A stretch of 64,000 nucleotides of DNA from Anodontia alba. Lineage: Eukaryota > Mollusca > Bivalvia > Lucinida > Lucinidae. The stretch lies in NCBI GenBank assembly GCA_964016985.1, contig OZ024823.1:136234112-136298111 (forward strand), in the 5' to 3' direction. The translations under genes were made by a program, and so were the position numbers. The notes below the pieces were generated by a model. It was not told the DNA's origin, did not search any database, and saw only the letters and a list, made by a program, of their open reading frames with translations. Within the stretch, counting starts at the first letter, position 1. Each line of letters starts with the position of its first letter. Shown here in pieces: positions 54,516 through 64,000 of this stretch.

Positions 54516-54900
54516 TTTTACCCAAAGATGTGCAACCTACTTCGTCGCTTCGCTATTTTATACATTATTAAGTAATTAAACTCAAACGTAGTGTTTAATT
54601 TGTTCACATCTGCAAGCGCTATGATCGTTATTATTATTATTATTTCTTTTTTACCAAAAGATGTGTTACCTGCTATTAAGTGACTTCACTTTTCGTAAGT
54701 TTCAAAGTACTTTAAATAAAATTAGTGTTTTATTTGTTCACATCTGCAACCTGTATGATTGCTATTATTAATACTTTTTTACCTAAAGATGTGCAACCTG
54801 TTGCTTAGTGACTTCACTTTTTTGTAATTTTGAAAGTAATTTAACTCAAATTAGTGTTTTATTTGATCACATCTGCAAGCTCTATGATTGGTATTAATTT
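54516..54900. repeat. Tandem triplication, unit about 130 bp
   Basis: Three successive units start at about 54516, 54648 and 54775. Each runs from ttttacc-aaagatgtg ... to ttgttcacatctgcaa and then ctatgatt. Each unit is bounded by agatgtg and cacatct, so it is itself weakly inverted. (ATT)n runs separate the first units. Confidence 0.82.
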
Positions 54901-54967
54901 TATCAATTACAATGCAAAGCTATTTGTGGCAAAGTAACTTACACCTGCCGAAATATCTTATACCGTA

Positions 54968-55170
54968 TATATCCTAAATATTGAGACAGGTTCACTCCTT
55001 ACCATACTTGTCTTAAATTTTGAACAAATCCCTTCTACTGCCTGTAGCTCTCCTTAAAATTGCATAATGATTGGCAAATAGTGTAGACCCAGATCAGACG
55101 CCGCGGACTGCGGCGTCTGATCTGGGTTCACTATTTGCTCAGGCCTGTCTGCACCAATATTTAGGGTGTA
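54968..55170. mobile_element. Foldback C11 with a family C core and different ends
   Basis: Outer ends tatatcctaaatattgagac and gcaccaatatttagggtgta are inverted and are not the TTAA type. The core is the family C hairpin (gtgtagacccagatcagacg + ccgcggactgcgg + complement). Confidence 0.7.
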
Positions 55171-55361
55171 TGCGATAGATTGCCCCTAGTATTATTACAC
55201 CACATTACCTATAAAGCTTGTTCATTTACTTTAAAGAAACTGGCGATAAAGTCAAATTTTGATCCCTGTTGTCGGGGAAAACTAAGATTAGCTTATATGC
55301 GAACAGCAAAAACACTCGAGAGCCTGTGTACGTGAGGTTGGCATCGTATGAAGACCAATTG

Positions 55362-55575
55362 TTAACCCTTGACCTGCTGAATAAATTAAGATGCCACACC
55401 CACTTCTAATTTCCAGCCAATCAGACTAATTGATTCTGGATTTTGATACAAATTCACATACTTAATGAAAAACAGTGCAGATCCAGATCAGTTGGCTTCT
55501 TCAGAAGCCAACTGATCTGGATCTACATTGTTTGCAAAGGCAGGGTATATCTGGGTTCAGCAGGACAAGGGTTAA
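55362..55575. mobile_element. Family D TTAA element, copy D3
   Basis: 214 bp, the same length as D1 and inverted relative to it, TTAA at both ends. The core gtgcagatccagatcagttg + gcttcttcagaagc + complement is near-perfect. Confidence 0.83.
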
Positions 55576-55833
55576 GAAATAATATGTTTTAACAGTGTAT
55601 TCATGGGACTTCATTTAAGCACAAAGTGACCAGGGTTGCAGAAAAAGTTGGTTTTCCCACGCCGCTCCACATTTGAACAGATGGATTGAAATCTACATTA
55701 ACAAGGTTTTGACACGGCAGTTTATATTTTGATATGTGGTTACAGGTTTTTTATTGTTGTTCGTTATATGGGGTCGGTAACACATACATGTGAAAACATT
55801 CTCTTGATTGAATTTGATGATGTTCCCTGAAGC

Positions 55834-56047
55834 TTAACACTTAGCATTTTGGGGTAAAATTTCCGGCAGACGACATTTTGAAACAATTTTCATATTTTTT
55901 CCAGAAAATTGGATTGGACATTTCATGCAAATTGTCTGTTTAGGAGACAATGTACCTGGGAAGCGAAAGCCTAATTTCTTGGGAAAAATAAGAAAAATAT
56001 CATAATTTGTCGTCTGCTAAATTAGCCCAGAGAATGGTAAAGATTAA
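55834..56047. mobile_element. Family G TTAA foldback, copy G11
   Basis: TTAA at both ends. Left cacttagcattttgggg; right agcccagagaatgg. The stem ccagaaaattggattggaca is imperfectly paired. Confidence 0.7.
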
Positions 56048-56209
56048 AGTTTTTCTGCACTTGTATTTTTAGTGTAAATGCCCTATTATAATGTTATATA
56101 TAATTATGCATGGCTATCGGCACGTTAAAATGTGTGACAAATCGATCTTCAATTTCCCGGAAAATGTTATCTGAATCTTGATATAGAAAGCAACCTGTTA
56201 ACATTTTTA

Positions 56210-56348
56210 AAGAAGCCAACTGATCTGGATCTTCACTGTTTGCCATTAAGTATATGAATTTATAGCAACTATCTGGATCAAGTAATCTGATTGGCTGAAA
56301 ATTAGAAGAGAGCGTGGCATCTTAGTTTATTCAGCAGGACGAGGGTTT
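56210..56348. mobile_element. Family D fragment, copy D4
   Basis: The left half is missing. The remaining part starts in the core (aagccaactgatctggatct) and ends ttcagcaggacgagggttta. A LINE fragment begins within about 10 bp of its end. Confidence 0.68.
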
Positions 56349-56354
56349 ATTCTG

Positions 56355-57110
56355 ATGAAGCTCCAACAGTATATGAAAAAAACTCGACTTGAGCGAATAC
56401 AATATGAATCAGCCAGAATTGTTACCGGACTGAGCTCTGTTTCTATCGACAAACTTATAAAAGAAATAGGACGGTTGTCATTATCAGATAGGCGTTTGTT
56501 TCAAAAGGCTGTGCTTATGTATAAAATCATAAATGGCTTGACGCCAGATTACATTTCTAATATCAAGCCACCGTATGTTTACGAGAGAACAGAATACAGC
56601 CTGAAAAATGCAGCTGACATTTCAGTCTTAAGTATATAGAAGAACTGAAATTTATTCTAGATCATTTTTCCCTCTTCCGTTGACTACTTGAATACGTTAT
56701 CTTTGTCAGTAAGAAGCGCTGATTCTCTCAGTGCTTTTAAACAATTAGTTTACAGATCCATGTTTAGGAGTCCTGAAGTCCCAAGCGTTTTATTTCAGGC
56801 CAACGCAAAAATTCTGTCTATCATTGTAGAATAAAAATGATGTTAGCAATCTAAATAAAGACTTATTTAATAATCATCTTAGACCAACGGCTACATGTGA
56901 ATGTGGCTTTATGAGTGAGGATGCTGAGCACTACTTTTCTTCTGCAATAGGTTCACACAGCAACGAACTAGTCTGTTCCAGGACACCCGTAAATTTCAGC
57001 CTGACGATATATGCCTTCTCCTACACGGTTCTCCTGATCTCTCTGATGACGACAACGTTGAACTTTTTTTACACGTTCAACATTTTATAAAAGAAACAAA
57101 TCGTTTTTGA
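56355..57110 (+). pseudogene. Non-LTR retrotransposon ORF2 C-terminal fragment
   Basis: The first 94 codons read LERIQYESARIVTGLSSVSI ... EIGRLSLSDRRLFQKAVLMY then KIINGLTPDYI, a block typical of the region after the reverse-transcriptase domain in CR1/Jockey-like LINEs. After the stop near 56637 the homology continues in other frames: FFPSSVDYLNTLSLSVR ... SLSAFKQLV, then TCECGFMSEDAEHYF (a Cys/His cluster of the family tail), and finally VELFLHVQHFIKETNRF with stop at 57108-57110. Several frameshifts make it a pseudogene. Family assignment is from motif memory. Confidence 0.8.
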
Positions 57111-57307
57111 TAAATCGTAAACCTAATTTACATACTGTAAACATGGTTGTAGCCTATTAAATATATTAAAAAGATCTGTTATCGAAACTTGGTTTGGTGA
57201 TCCCCATTCACAGCCCATCTTCCTTAGCTTCATTTCCGTTCTTGATACTAGATTCCAATATAACTATATTTCTTTTCAATTTGCTTTTTCTTTCTTTATT
57301 TTCTATC

Positions 57308-57340
<33 letters not shown>

Positions 57341-57656
57341 TTTGTTTCTATACCTTCTCCATTTATTTCTTAGCTCTACTTGCGACCGCTCAATGATTTG
57401 TTGATTATAAATTAATTTTGCTTATATGTAAACACACGAACTCGGACTCCCAAGATACTGTATATGGTTTGATCCTGAACAAGTTTATCTCATTTCCTCT
57501 ATTTGTACTAGGATCTCGATAGTTGGAATTCTAGTGTGTACATAATAAGACTTTTACATTGCCACAAACGTTGCATGTTATGTTGTGAGAACTTGTGGTC
57601 CAATCCATTTGCGTGTTGATTTATTTTGGCAATAAAATATGATTAAACTAAATTCT
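57111..57656 (+). other. Probable LINE 3' untranslated region; poly(T) tract
   Basis: This sequence follows the LINE stop. An AATAAA-like word occurs near 57630 just before a TTC/TTA microsatellite. A 29-bp T run (57311-57339) interrupts it. Confidence 0.4.
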
Positions 57657-57708
57657 TCTTCTTATTATTATTATTCTTATTATTCTTATTCTTATTATAA
57701 TTATTATA

Positions 57709-57739
<31 letters not shown>

Positions 57740-57740
57740 C
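57657..57740. repeat. (TTA/TTC)n microsatellite
   Basis: ATT-based imperfect trinucleotide array. Confidence 0.92.
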
Positions 57741-57887
57741 GTAATCAATCCAGCCTGATTTATTGATAGTTTGTATCCTTAGTAATTTATTGCCGACCAC
57801 TCTAAGGCGGTTCTTTCGTTGTGGTACTTTTTGTTGTTTTGAAATGTTTCACCTATAAATATTTTTCTTTTAACAATTATATAGGTT

Positions 57888-58250
57888 TGGGACCCAGGGT
57901 GAAAGTGGCTAGCTGTAAAAGTGCTTTAAACCCCCCGGTGGTTTACTCTACTGACCGTTCTAAGGCGGTGGTCCCGGTGTTAGTCTTACTCTTTGTTGCT
58001 TTGTGGTTTATTCTTCGAGGCGATTTGTTTTATGTCTTACCTTGTGTCATTTTGTTCTTGTGTTTTTCAGTCCTTTTAGCATTGCGATTACCTCGCTTGG
58101 GGAAGAGAGAGCTAATCTTAGTGCTTTTCGTACGTTTGTCCGATATGTGCTTGTTTGGATTTGTCGGTTTCCTCTTCCTCTTGGTGTCTGGGAAGGGCTG
58201 CTGTTTGTGATTGTGGCACTCCCTGGACTTTTCTCTTACCTTTTTTTGGG
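57888..58250 (+). repeat. Family Q repeat, copy Q2
   Basis: Starts gggacccagggtgaaagtgg and ends ttctcttacctttttttggg. Compared with Q1 it lacks the C-rich expansion. The hydrophobic peptide frame (57821-58210) is shared with Q1. Confidence 0.78.
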
Positions 58251-58586
58251 ATGAATTCAGTAGAGTTGCCGCCCTTTTTGGGAAAGGGTTACCAACTCTG
58301 CTTGGCATCTATTCTTTTTGTGGCTGTTTATTTGTACTTGTCTGGCTTTCCCTTTTATGTTTAGAACTTGATGTCGGTTGGATTGTAACAGCTCCTGAGT
58401 TCACTTGTTTACTTTATGTATACATTCTCAAGATTCAGACTGCGTAGAAGACCCTGAACAAGATCTGCTCACCAGAGAAACTCTGGGAGGCCTGGATCAT
58501 CATTATTCTTGTATTATGGTTTTCAGAGCTGTCCTCAGCATACAAACGTTCCCAGCATATGTCAGATTATCCAGTACATCAGCAAA
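58251..58586. other. No recognised feature
   Basis: Possibly further family Q body, but there is no second copy in the window for comparison. Confidence 0.3.
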
Positions 58587-58694
58587 CCCAGCGGGCACAA
58601 GACGTTTATACAACGTCGCCACAACGTCGATGCAACGTCAAGACGTTGCATCGACGTTGTGGCGACGTTGTATTAAAGTTATGTGCCTGCTGGG
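58587..58694. mobile_element. Family H foldback, copy H6
   Basis: 108 bp, CCCAGCGGGCACAAGACGTT to TATGTGCCTGCTGGG, flanked by AA (58585-58586, 58695-58696). Inner repeats caacgtcgccacaacgtcga and complement. Confidence 0.9.
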
Positions 58695-58730
58695 AAGTGT
58701 TTTTTGGCTCACCAATATTTTCTGCTGCAT

Positions 58731-58733
<3 letters not shown>

Positions 58734-58773
<40 letters not shown>
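58734..58773. repeat. Poly(T) tract
   Basis: About 40 T residues. It could be the inverted tail of a minus-strand retroelement, but no body is recognised. Confidence 0.97.
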
Positions 58774-58774
<1 letters not shown>

Positions 58775-59686
58775 TTGAAGGGGTAACGTAATTATTCTGC
58801 TTATACTACGAGGATACATAAAATGAACTGAGTCGTGTTCATTCACTAATGTCACATTGCAAGTCTTATTTATCGGCGCAAAACTGGATGTTTCAGCGCG
58901 AATGATGATTGCTTTTAATTTGAAAACAAAAATATATTTCTAATTAGTTTTTAATAATCTATTACATAATATGATACTTACAGTACCATTTGTGACATCT
59001 GGTTGCCTCTTGATCAAAATAACAGTCGAACTGTTTAAATAGCTATAAATAAATAACGTTAATTTGTCTATAATATGACTTCTTTCCTTGCTCGATTCTG
59101 CGAAGTAAGACAGCCACATTGGGGCATTAATGACTAGAACACTGACGAAAAAATCTGTTTGACTGTATTTAATTAAACGGACATTGTGTTGAGGGATGGT
59201 GGGGAGGGGAGGGGGGGGGGCGTATGCAGCCCTACAAACTACACTGCTGCATATGAAGAATCTCCCTGAAACCGCGACTCTGATTTTCTTTATTTTATCT
59301 GTTCGGTGTTTCCAAGGGCAACCCTTATAGACTTTTTGTACTATCCCCGTATTTTCCTAAATCTCTATTCAGACTGGTAGGCATGGTGTGCAAATCCGGT
59401 TTACCCAGAAATGATTACTTTCCATAGACACCTGATTACATCCCATATAGTTTAGGTCCAAGTTTTTCTGTCTGAACTTTCCTAATTTGGTCTTTGAGAT
59501 TGTTGACTTCATGACTTTCCGAAATGCGATTTTTATATGTTGACGTCAGACTCATCTTCGAAACCCCGTTATTTACGAACTTCACATGAAGATAGTCAGA
59601 CACGAGTCTTCGCGGGATGCCTCTATCCGAAGGTACGAGCGTATGTTTTCTTATGTAATGGCTCATATCTAATCTGAAGATGTGTT
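58774..59686. other. No gene supported; G-rich run at 59195-59222
   Basis: Unassigned. The 76-codon minus-strand frame (59436-59666) has no recognisable domain. Confidence 0.4.
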
Positions 59687-59806
59687 AGCGAACAAAATGA
59701 AAACAGGTTAGCGAACAAGATGAAAATAGGTCAGCGAACAAGATGAAAATATGTTTGTGAACAAGATGAAAATGTGTTGGCGATATGTTGGCGAGCAAGA
59801 TAATAA
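59687..59806. repeat. 23-bp minisatellite, about 5 units
   Basis: The unit agcgaacaagatgaaaatag + gtt repeats with variants. Confidence 0.92.
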
Positions 59807-60417
59807 AAGCATTGACAGCACGGGTCTGGCGATTGGTTCTGAATGTAGGCTGGGAAACTAGTCCTGAACGGGGACTTAGGACTGTTTCGTTTAACCCTTA
59901 ACTTCCTGTAATTTAAGCAAACAAAGCAGTTCTGTAGCGTCTGATGTGGGTCTGCACTGTTTGCCAATGTTCCATCACCAGGCCCAGTCCAGGTTTTAGA
60001 CCAACGTTCGGTTCGGAGACAATAGGTGGATGTCATTGGTCAATGATAATCACGTGGATAACAACATTGACAAATTCTCTGGAGCCATCGTAAACAATCA
60101 ACCCAAACATGGGTTGACGAAAAATGCCTCTGAATACACTTTAACGATATGCAGACTTTCTAAGTTCCCATCATTTGCACACGGAAACAATACTACGAGT
60201 CATGAGTTGTCTCATGTTTCTGGTATTAATTTCATGAAGAGATCATCATTTAATTAGCTTTCTTTTATAATGACTGAAAACAGAGAGATGCACCGTGATT
60301 AAATGTGTGACCATCTCATGAGTTAATTAATTTTACTACTAAAAATGATATCTTATTAGCACATATATTAATATACAGTCATACACGATTGCGAAGTGAA
60401 CCTCATAATTAAAATCA
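59807..60417. other. Unassigned; family C trace
   Basis: gtctgatgtgggtctgcact then gtttgccaatgttcc (59938-59972) is the right arm of a family C core. The 75-codon frame at 60030-60257 has no domain. Confidence 0.4.
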
Positions 60418-60630
60418 TAAGCACTCTCTGGGCAAATTCAACAGAAGGCAAAACCAATGATAATATTATTGTTGTCATTTAGCGAGAAAATAGGGTTTAA
60501 TATTGCATACAAAATGGTCTCCTTTTAAAGAGACAATTGCCTTGTTACGCCAAACTCTAATGTCTGGGAAAAGTAAGGAAACTATTTCAAAGTATTGTGT
60601 GCTGAACGTTTTTACACATCATGCTAAGAA
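60418..60630. mobile_element. Family G foldback, copy G12
   Basis: Left half gcactctctgggcaaattca + acagaaggcaaa. Stem gaaaatagggtttaat with a diverged partner. The right end is eroded and TTAA is not found. Confidence 0.55.
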
Positions 60631-60868
60631 TAATGTGTAGTTTCTAGTGCAGTTAGAGCAACTGTTCATCCAAATAATTCCAACTCCTCATCTTTATACA
60701 CTTTTCACGCAATTTGATTGGTTTATGGTAAAAGTTTTATACTTCAAAAAAATCAGAACCGGAATCGTTCTGATCTGTTCGCCTTCTGCCGTCACAAAAG
60801 ATTGGCATTTTTTTTTTTTTGAACATTTGTAACATTTTGATGTCAAATTTGGCATTATAAAAAATGAA

Positions 60869-60869
<1 letters not shown>

Positions 60870-60917
<48 letters not shown>
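60870..60917. repeat. (TG)n microsatellite
   Basis: About 24 uninterrupted TG units, abutting the hairpin that follows. Confidence 0.98.
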
Positions 60918-60920
<3 letters not shown>

Positions 60921-60968
60921 ATCGATGTGTAAACTCCGGCAATTCGCCGGAGTTTACACATCGATAAA
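60918..60968. repeat. Perfect 23-bp-arm hairpin
   Basis: Arm tttatcgatgtgtaaactcc + ggc (60918-60940), loop aattc, exact complement to 60968. It resembles no other family in the window. Confidence 0.93.
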
Positions 60969-62055
60969 TACACAAAAAATAAAATCAATTATTATAGTTC
61001 TATATAAGTCATAAACATCTGAACACCATCACCTGCCTTTACCGTACCTGTTTAAAATAGTCAGCAAGACCATTTGAGTGCCTAAGATTGTGTCTGGCTG
61101 AATAGCTGAAAACCAAACAATACATACAGTAATCAAAATGTTCTTCTGCTCTGTGCACTGAAAGCTAAATCGTCGGATAGCTATGAGTTACATGTGTCTG
61201 CTTTTTGTTTTCATATATGAATACAAAAAGGAAGTTCGGGGACCCCGTAGTGGGAAAAGGTCACATTGAAATAGGAAGAAATAACGACAAAACAACGACG
61301 AATAAAACGTCACATTTACAATAGCCGACATACGAACAAAGACGACTTCCAACAGTGGAACCCACTTAAAATGATCAAAACTTACCTCGGTGCTTAAACT
61401 AGTTTTACTCACATGAAACATCGCCCTTACATACTTGGGTTTATTTAATTTGATGCATGGGTGCTCTGCAAAAGACCCTGAATCTTCTACCTAAATTAGG
61501 TTGTTGTGACTAATATTATACTCTATGATCATTTTATATGAAAACATGTCCAGTGCAGATCTTTTTTTACTGCATAGCCTAGGCTATATTATATAGGTAC
61601 GTCTACAAAAGGGCTTGATTTGCATACCAACAGTAAGTCACAATGCTCTTTATTCTGACTTCTGATTTAATTTATACAAGCAACGTTGCCTTCAGCATAT
61701 CACCTGCGCTGTACCGTTCTACGTTTACCAAATTTGGTGTCTGGGAGTCACGTTCCAAACGCTGGATGATGAGCATATATGCTGACCTTTGACCTTCTTT
61801 CTACAATCAATTGATCGCGTTCATATAGTTTGTATCATATGGCCTAGGCTTACCAAAGTAGATGGCTAGGTACAACGATTAAAGACAGCTTGTCGTGCAA
61901 CAAAGTTAGGTCATTGTATCCTACATATATTGACCTTGACAAACAGATCAAAATGTCTTTGACCTATAGATTTTCCTCAGATGTACGCTCATGTTCCATC
62001 CAGTGGCGGTCTTGAATCGCGCTGATATACGTAGCCTTGTTTTAGTTAGAAACTG
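60969..62055. other. 1.1 kb without recognised features
   Basis: Contains gacctttgacctt-type words (61785-61970) common in decayed molluscan repeats (weak). No gene is supported. The minus-strand frame 61188-61421 shows no domain. Confidence 0.35.
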
Positions 62056-62162
62056 CCCAGCTAGCATTCTACGTAAATCTACATCGGGCCGCCATCGGCC
62101 CGTCAGCTACCCTGACGGGCCGATGACGGCCCGATATAGATTTACGTAGAATGCTGACTGGG
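62056..62162. mobile_element. Family B foldback, copy B5
   Basis: Exactly 107 bp, CCCAGCTAGCATTCTACGTA ... to TGCTGACTGGG, flanked by TG (62054-62055, 62163-62164). It differs from B4 by few bases. Confidence 0.93.
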
Positions 62163-62408
62163 TGGACCATTCATTAAAGTCGTGCTTTCTAAACATTCAT
62201 GTATGCCTATCCGCTCCCCTTTAACACTACTGAAAACAGTCATGTCTCTGAATACCATATACCATGAGTAGTGTTACTTTGTTTTGTAATTAAAATAAAC
62301 AGTCGAATACAATCCGTCAAAATTGTTGACAAGAATAATTTTCTGGAAGGTTCGTACATTAGTGTTTTCTTGCTATTTGAACGGCTGAAGATAGTGTGGC
62401 TGAACTCA

Positions 62409-62620
62409 TGTATGCCTGGGGTCCCATGAAAGGGACATTGGAAAACAGTGTAAACCCAGATCAGACGCCGCAGAACGCGGTGTCTGATCAGGGTCTACAC
62501 TGTTTGCATTTAGTACAGAAATTTCTATAAATCATGGTAATAACAAATTTAAAACTAACCAGACACCACTATATAAGAAATAAACCTATCCGAAGAGTCC
62601 ACTCGGGGTAAATGCGTTAA
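62409..62620. mobile_element. Family C element, copy C1
   Basis: Full-structure member. Left tgtatgcctggggtccca, core aacagtgtaaacccagatca + gacgccgcagaacgcggtgt + complement, right gaagagtccactcggggtaa then atgcgTTAA. Left TTAA is not present. Confidence 0.75.
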
Positions 62621-62674
62621 ATCGTTAAACGTCATGTATTCATTGAAAAAGAAACAGGTATCTTTTACTTGTCC

Positions 62675-62884
62675 TTAACCCTTGTCCTACTGGAACCGGA
62701 TATGTTCTGCTTTTGCAAACAGTGTAGATCCAGATCAGTTGGCTTCTAAGCCAACTGATCTGGATCTGCACTGTTTGTCATTAAGTATGTGAATCTGCAT
62801 CAACAACCTTGTTCAAGTAATTTGATTGGCTGAAAATTTTAAGTGGGCGTGCCGTCTAAATTTATTCAGCATGAGAAGGGTTAA
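62675..62884. mobile_element. Family D TTAA element, copy D5
   Basis: 210 bp, TTAA at both ends, CCCTTGTCCTACTGGAACC at the left and ttcagcatgagaaggg at the right. The core tip is shortened (ggcttctaagcc). Confidence 0.83.
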
Positions 62885-62904
62885 TACTGTTGAGCCGTAA
62901 CATA

Positions 62905-63080
62905 AGAAAACATACCTTCCACCGCGCAGTCTTTATTGTCCGCATGAAGAAACTTGCATCCATGTGTATCGAAAATGCAACCAATGAGGATTCTGATCAG
63001 ACTGTGCGAATACGCAGACTGATCTGAATCTTCGCTGGGCGCACATGCTCGAAGGTACGTTTTCTGCCGTTATGACTCAA
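62905..63080. mobile_element. Family E element, copy E7
   Basis: cgcagtctttattgtccgca + tgaagaaacttg, then the stem gaggattctgatcagactgt ... ctgatctgaatcttcgctgg. The left half is incomplete. Confidence 0.62.
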
Positions 63081-63225
63081 TTAACTTCTTATGAATTATA
63101 GGATACTAAATACACTCGTTTTCGCGGTTAAGATTGTAATTTATTACTGATAAGCTAAGCCTTGTTTCAGGTTCTGCCTTTGTAGTCTAGGGAATTCATC
63201 CATTCTTTGGATTTCTCTCTAACCT

Positions 63226-63425
63226 TTAAACCGCTAATCACAATCACAACATATGATGACACTTTGAACAATTTTATTTATTTTTCATAGAAAATAAAGA
63301 CTAACATTTCATGTGAATCGTATGCCTAGCAGACTATTCACATGAAATGCCATGTCTTATCTTCTCTGAAAAAATAATGTAAAAAAATAGGCTGTCGCTT
63401 GCTTCAGTTTTCCTTAGCGCTTTAA
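63226..63425. mobile_element. Family G TTAA foldback, copy G13
   Basis: 200 bp, TTAA at both ends (63226-63229, 63422-63425). The stem actaacatttcatgtgaatc + gtatgcctagcagac + complement forms the same subfamily as G9. Confidence 0.73.
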
Positions 63426-63486
63426 GGGCAAATTAATGAGATCTTTGGTTTGAGAAAATATTATTATACAATGTAGTATAAATATT

Positions 63487-63605
63487 TAGGCCAGACCATG
63501 TAAAGATGTGCCTTTTCGGCTATGTGCACAGGGAAGGCCAAAATCAGCCTGCACATCCGTGCAGTCTAATCCGGGCCTTCGCTGTCCGTTTTCAGTATCA
63601 TTGTC
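63487..63605. repeat. Family E' element
   Basis: cacagggaaggccaaaatca + gcctgcacatccgtgcag + tctaatccgggccttcgctg. Imperfect hairpin with a tgtccgttttcag right flank. Confidence 0.62.
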
Positions 63606-63779
63606 TATAATTATATGCTTTAAGATATATCAATGTCAAGCAAAGAGAATGAACAGATTGTATGGCTTCTGTGACTGATCTTGCTCTTTTCTGTTCGTAT
63701 TTTTTCATGACGCAGTCTATTATAAGTAAAAGATGTGAAACATACTATTTCCGTTTTTCTCTTCCAAGAACCGTACATC

Positions 63780-64000
63780 TACTGACAATTCTGCCTACTA
63801 CTAGTACCACATTAAACGTAAATATTCAGGCAGTTCTACCTATCAGTACCACATTTACCGCAAATTTACAAACAGTATTTCCTATCAGTTCCTCATTTAC
63901 CGTATAATTCTGACTATTCCACCTACAAGTACAACATTTACCGTAAATATTCCGACAGTTCTACCTATCAGTACCATATCTACCGTAAATATTCGGATAA
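63780..64000 (+). repeat. 42-bp tandem repeat, continuing past the window
   Basis: The unit cagttctacctatcagtacc + acatttaccgtaaatattcag repeats about five times and runs to the window end. The frame 63662-63907 translates units as 14-residue Thr/Ser/Pro-containing blocks (AVLPISTTFTANLQ), but an indel in the fourth unit introduces a stop, so coding function is unlikely. Confidence 0.9.

Overview
This window looks like non-coding DNA from an animal genome, most likely a bivalve or other mollusc. The pointers are its AT-rich base composition, decayed non-LTR retrotransposons, a tRNA-derived SINE with a poly(A) tail, long microsatellites, and dozens of short palindromic (foldback) non-autonomous DNA transposons. 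The phylum is an inference from general resemblance, with no search run. No bacterial features are present. No complete host protein-coding gene is supported. One possible internal exon lies at 45988-46186.

The dominant component is family A, a MITE of about 279 bp with 27 full or partial copies in both orientations, scattered from 15 to 51093. It covers about 7 kb, over a tenth of the window. Each copy has about 20-bp terminal inverted repeats (CATCACGAAAACATGCCTAT, RC at the other end) and a central palindrome with arms of about 35 bp. 'Plus' means the end followed by the GACCCCCTTAAACCCC block comes first. Other families are: B and H (about 80-110 bp, almost wholly palindromic, CCCAG...CTGGG ends, 2-bp target duplications); C, D and G (TTAA-flanked, piggyBac-like); E (gcgcccagcgaagact palindromes); F (TA-flanked, about 310-330 bp, mariner/pogo-like); I, J, M, N, P and Q (smaller or more decayed).

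Layout. 0-7 kb: five A copies in plus or minus orientation, a LINE 3' end at 1281-1809, foldbacks H1, H2 and G1. 7-12 kb: CA/TA microsatellite, foldback J, element F1, more A copies, C2 abutting G3. 12-15 kb: a reverse-transcriptase pseudogene (13265-14360) split by A copy 12. 15-25 kb: D1, E1, C6, F2, a 25-bp minisatellite, the SINE, G4/G5. 25-37 kb: P, A copies 17-23, the M2 foldback, F3, C9. 37-46 kb: Q1, B2, B3, B4, E3-E6 (E6 split by A copy 24), an EcoRI-rich minisatellite. 46-58 kb: the possible exon, I and N elements, A copies 26-27, D6, a 29-bp minisatellite, a tandem triplication near 54.7 kb, D3, a LINE 3' end (56355-57110). 58-64 kb: Q2, H6, a 23-bp minisatellite, G12, a 51-bp hairpin, B5, C1, D5, E7, G13, and a 42-bp tandem repeat running off the window end.

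The points most worth attention are transposon mechanics. Family A seems to insert with no target duplication, judged from two nested insertions. Families B and H share ends and 2-bp duplications. One hairpin core is shared by elements with different termini. All coordinates come from reading by eye, so repeat boundaries may be off by a few bases, or tens of bases in decayed copies.
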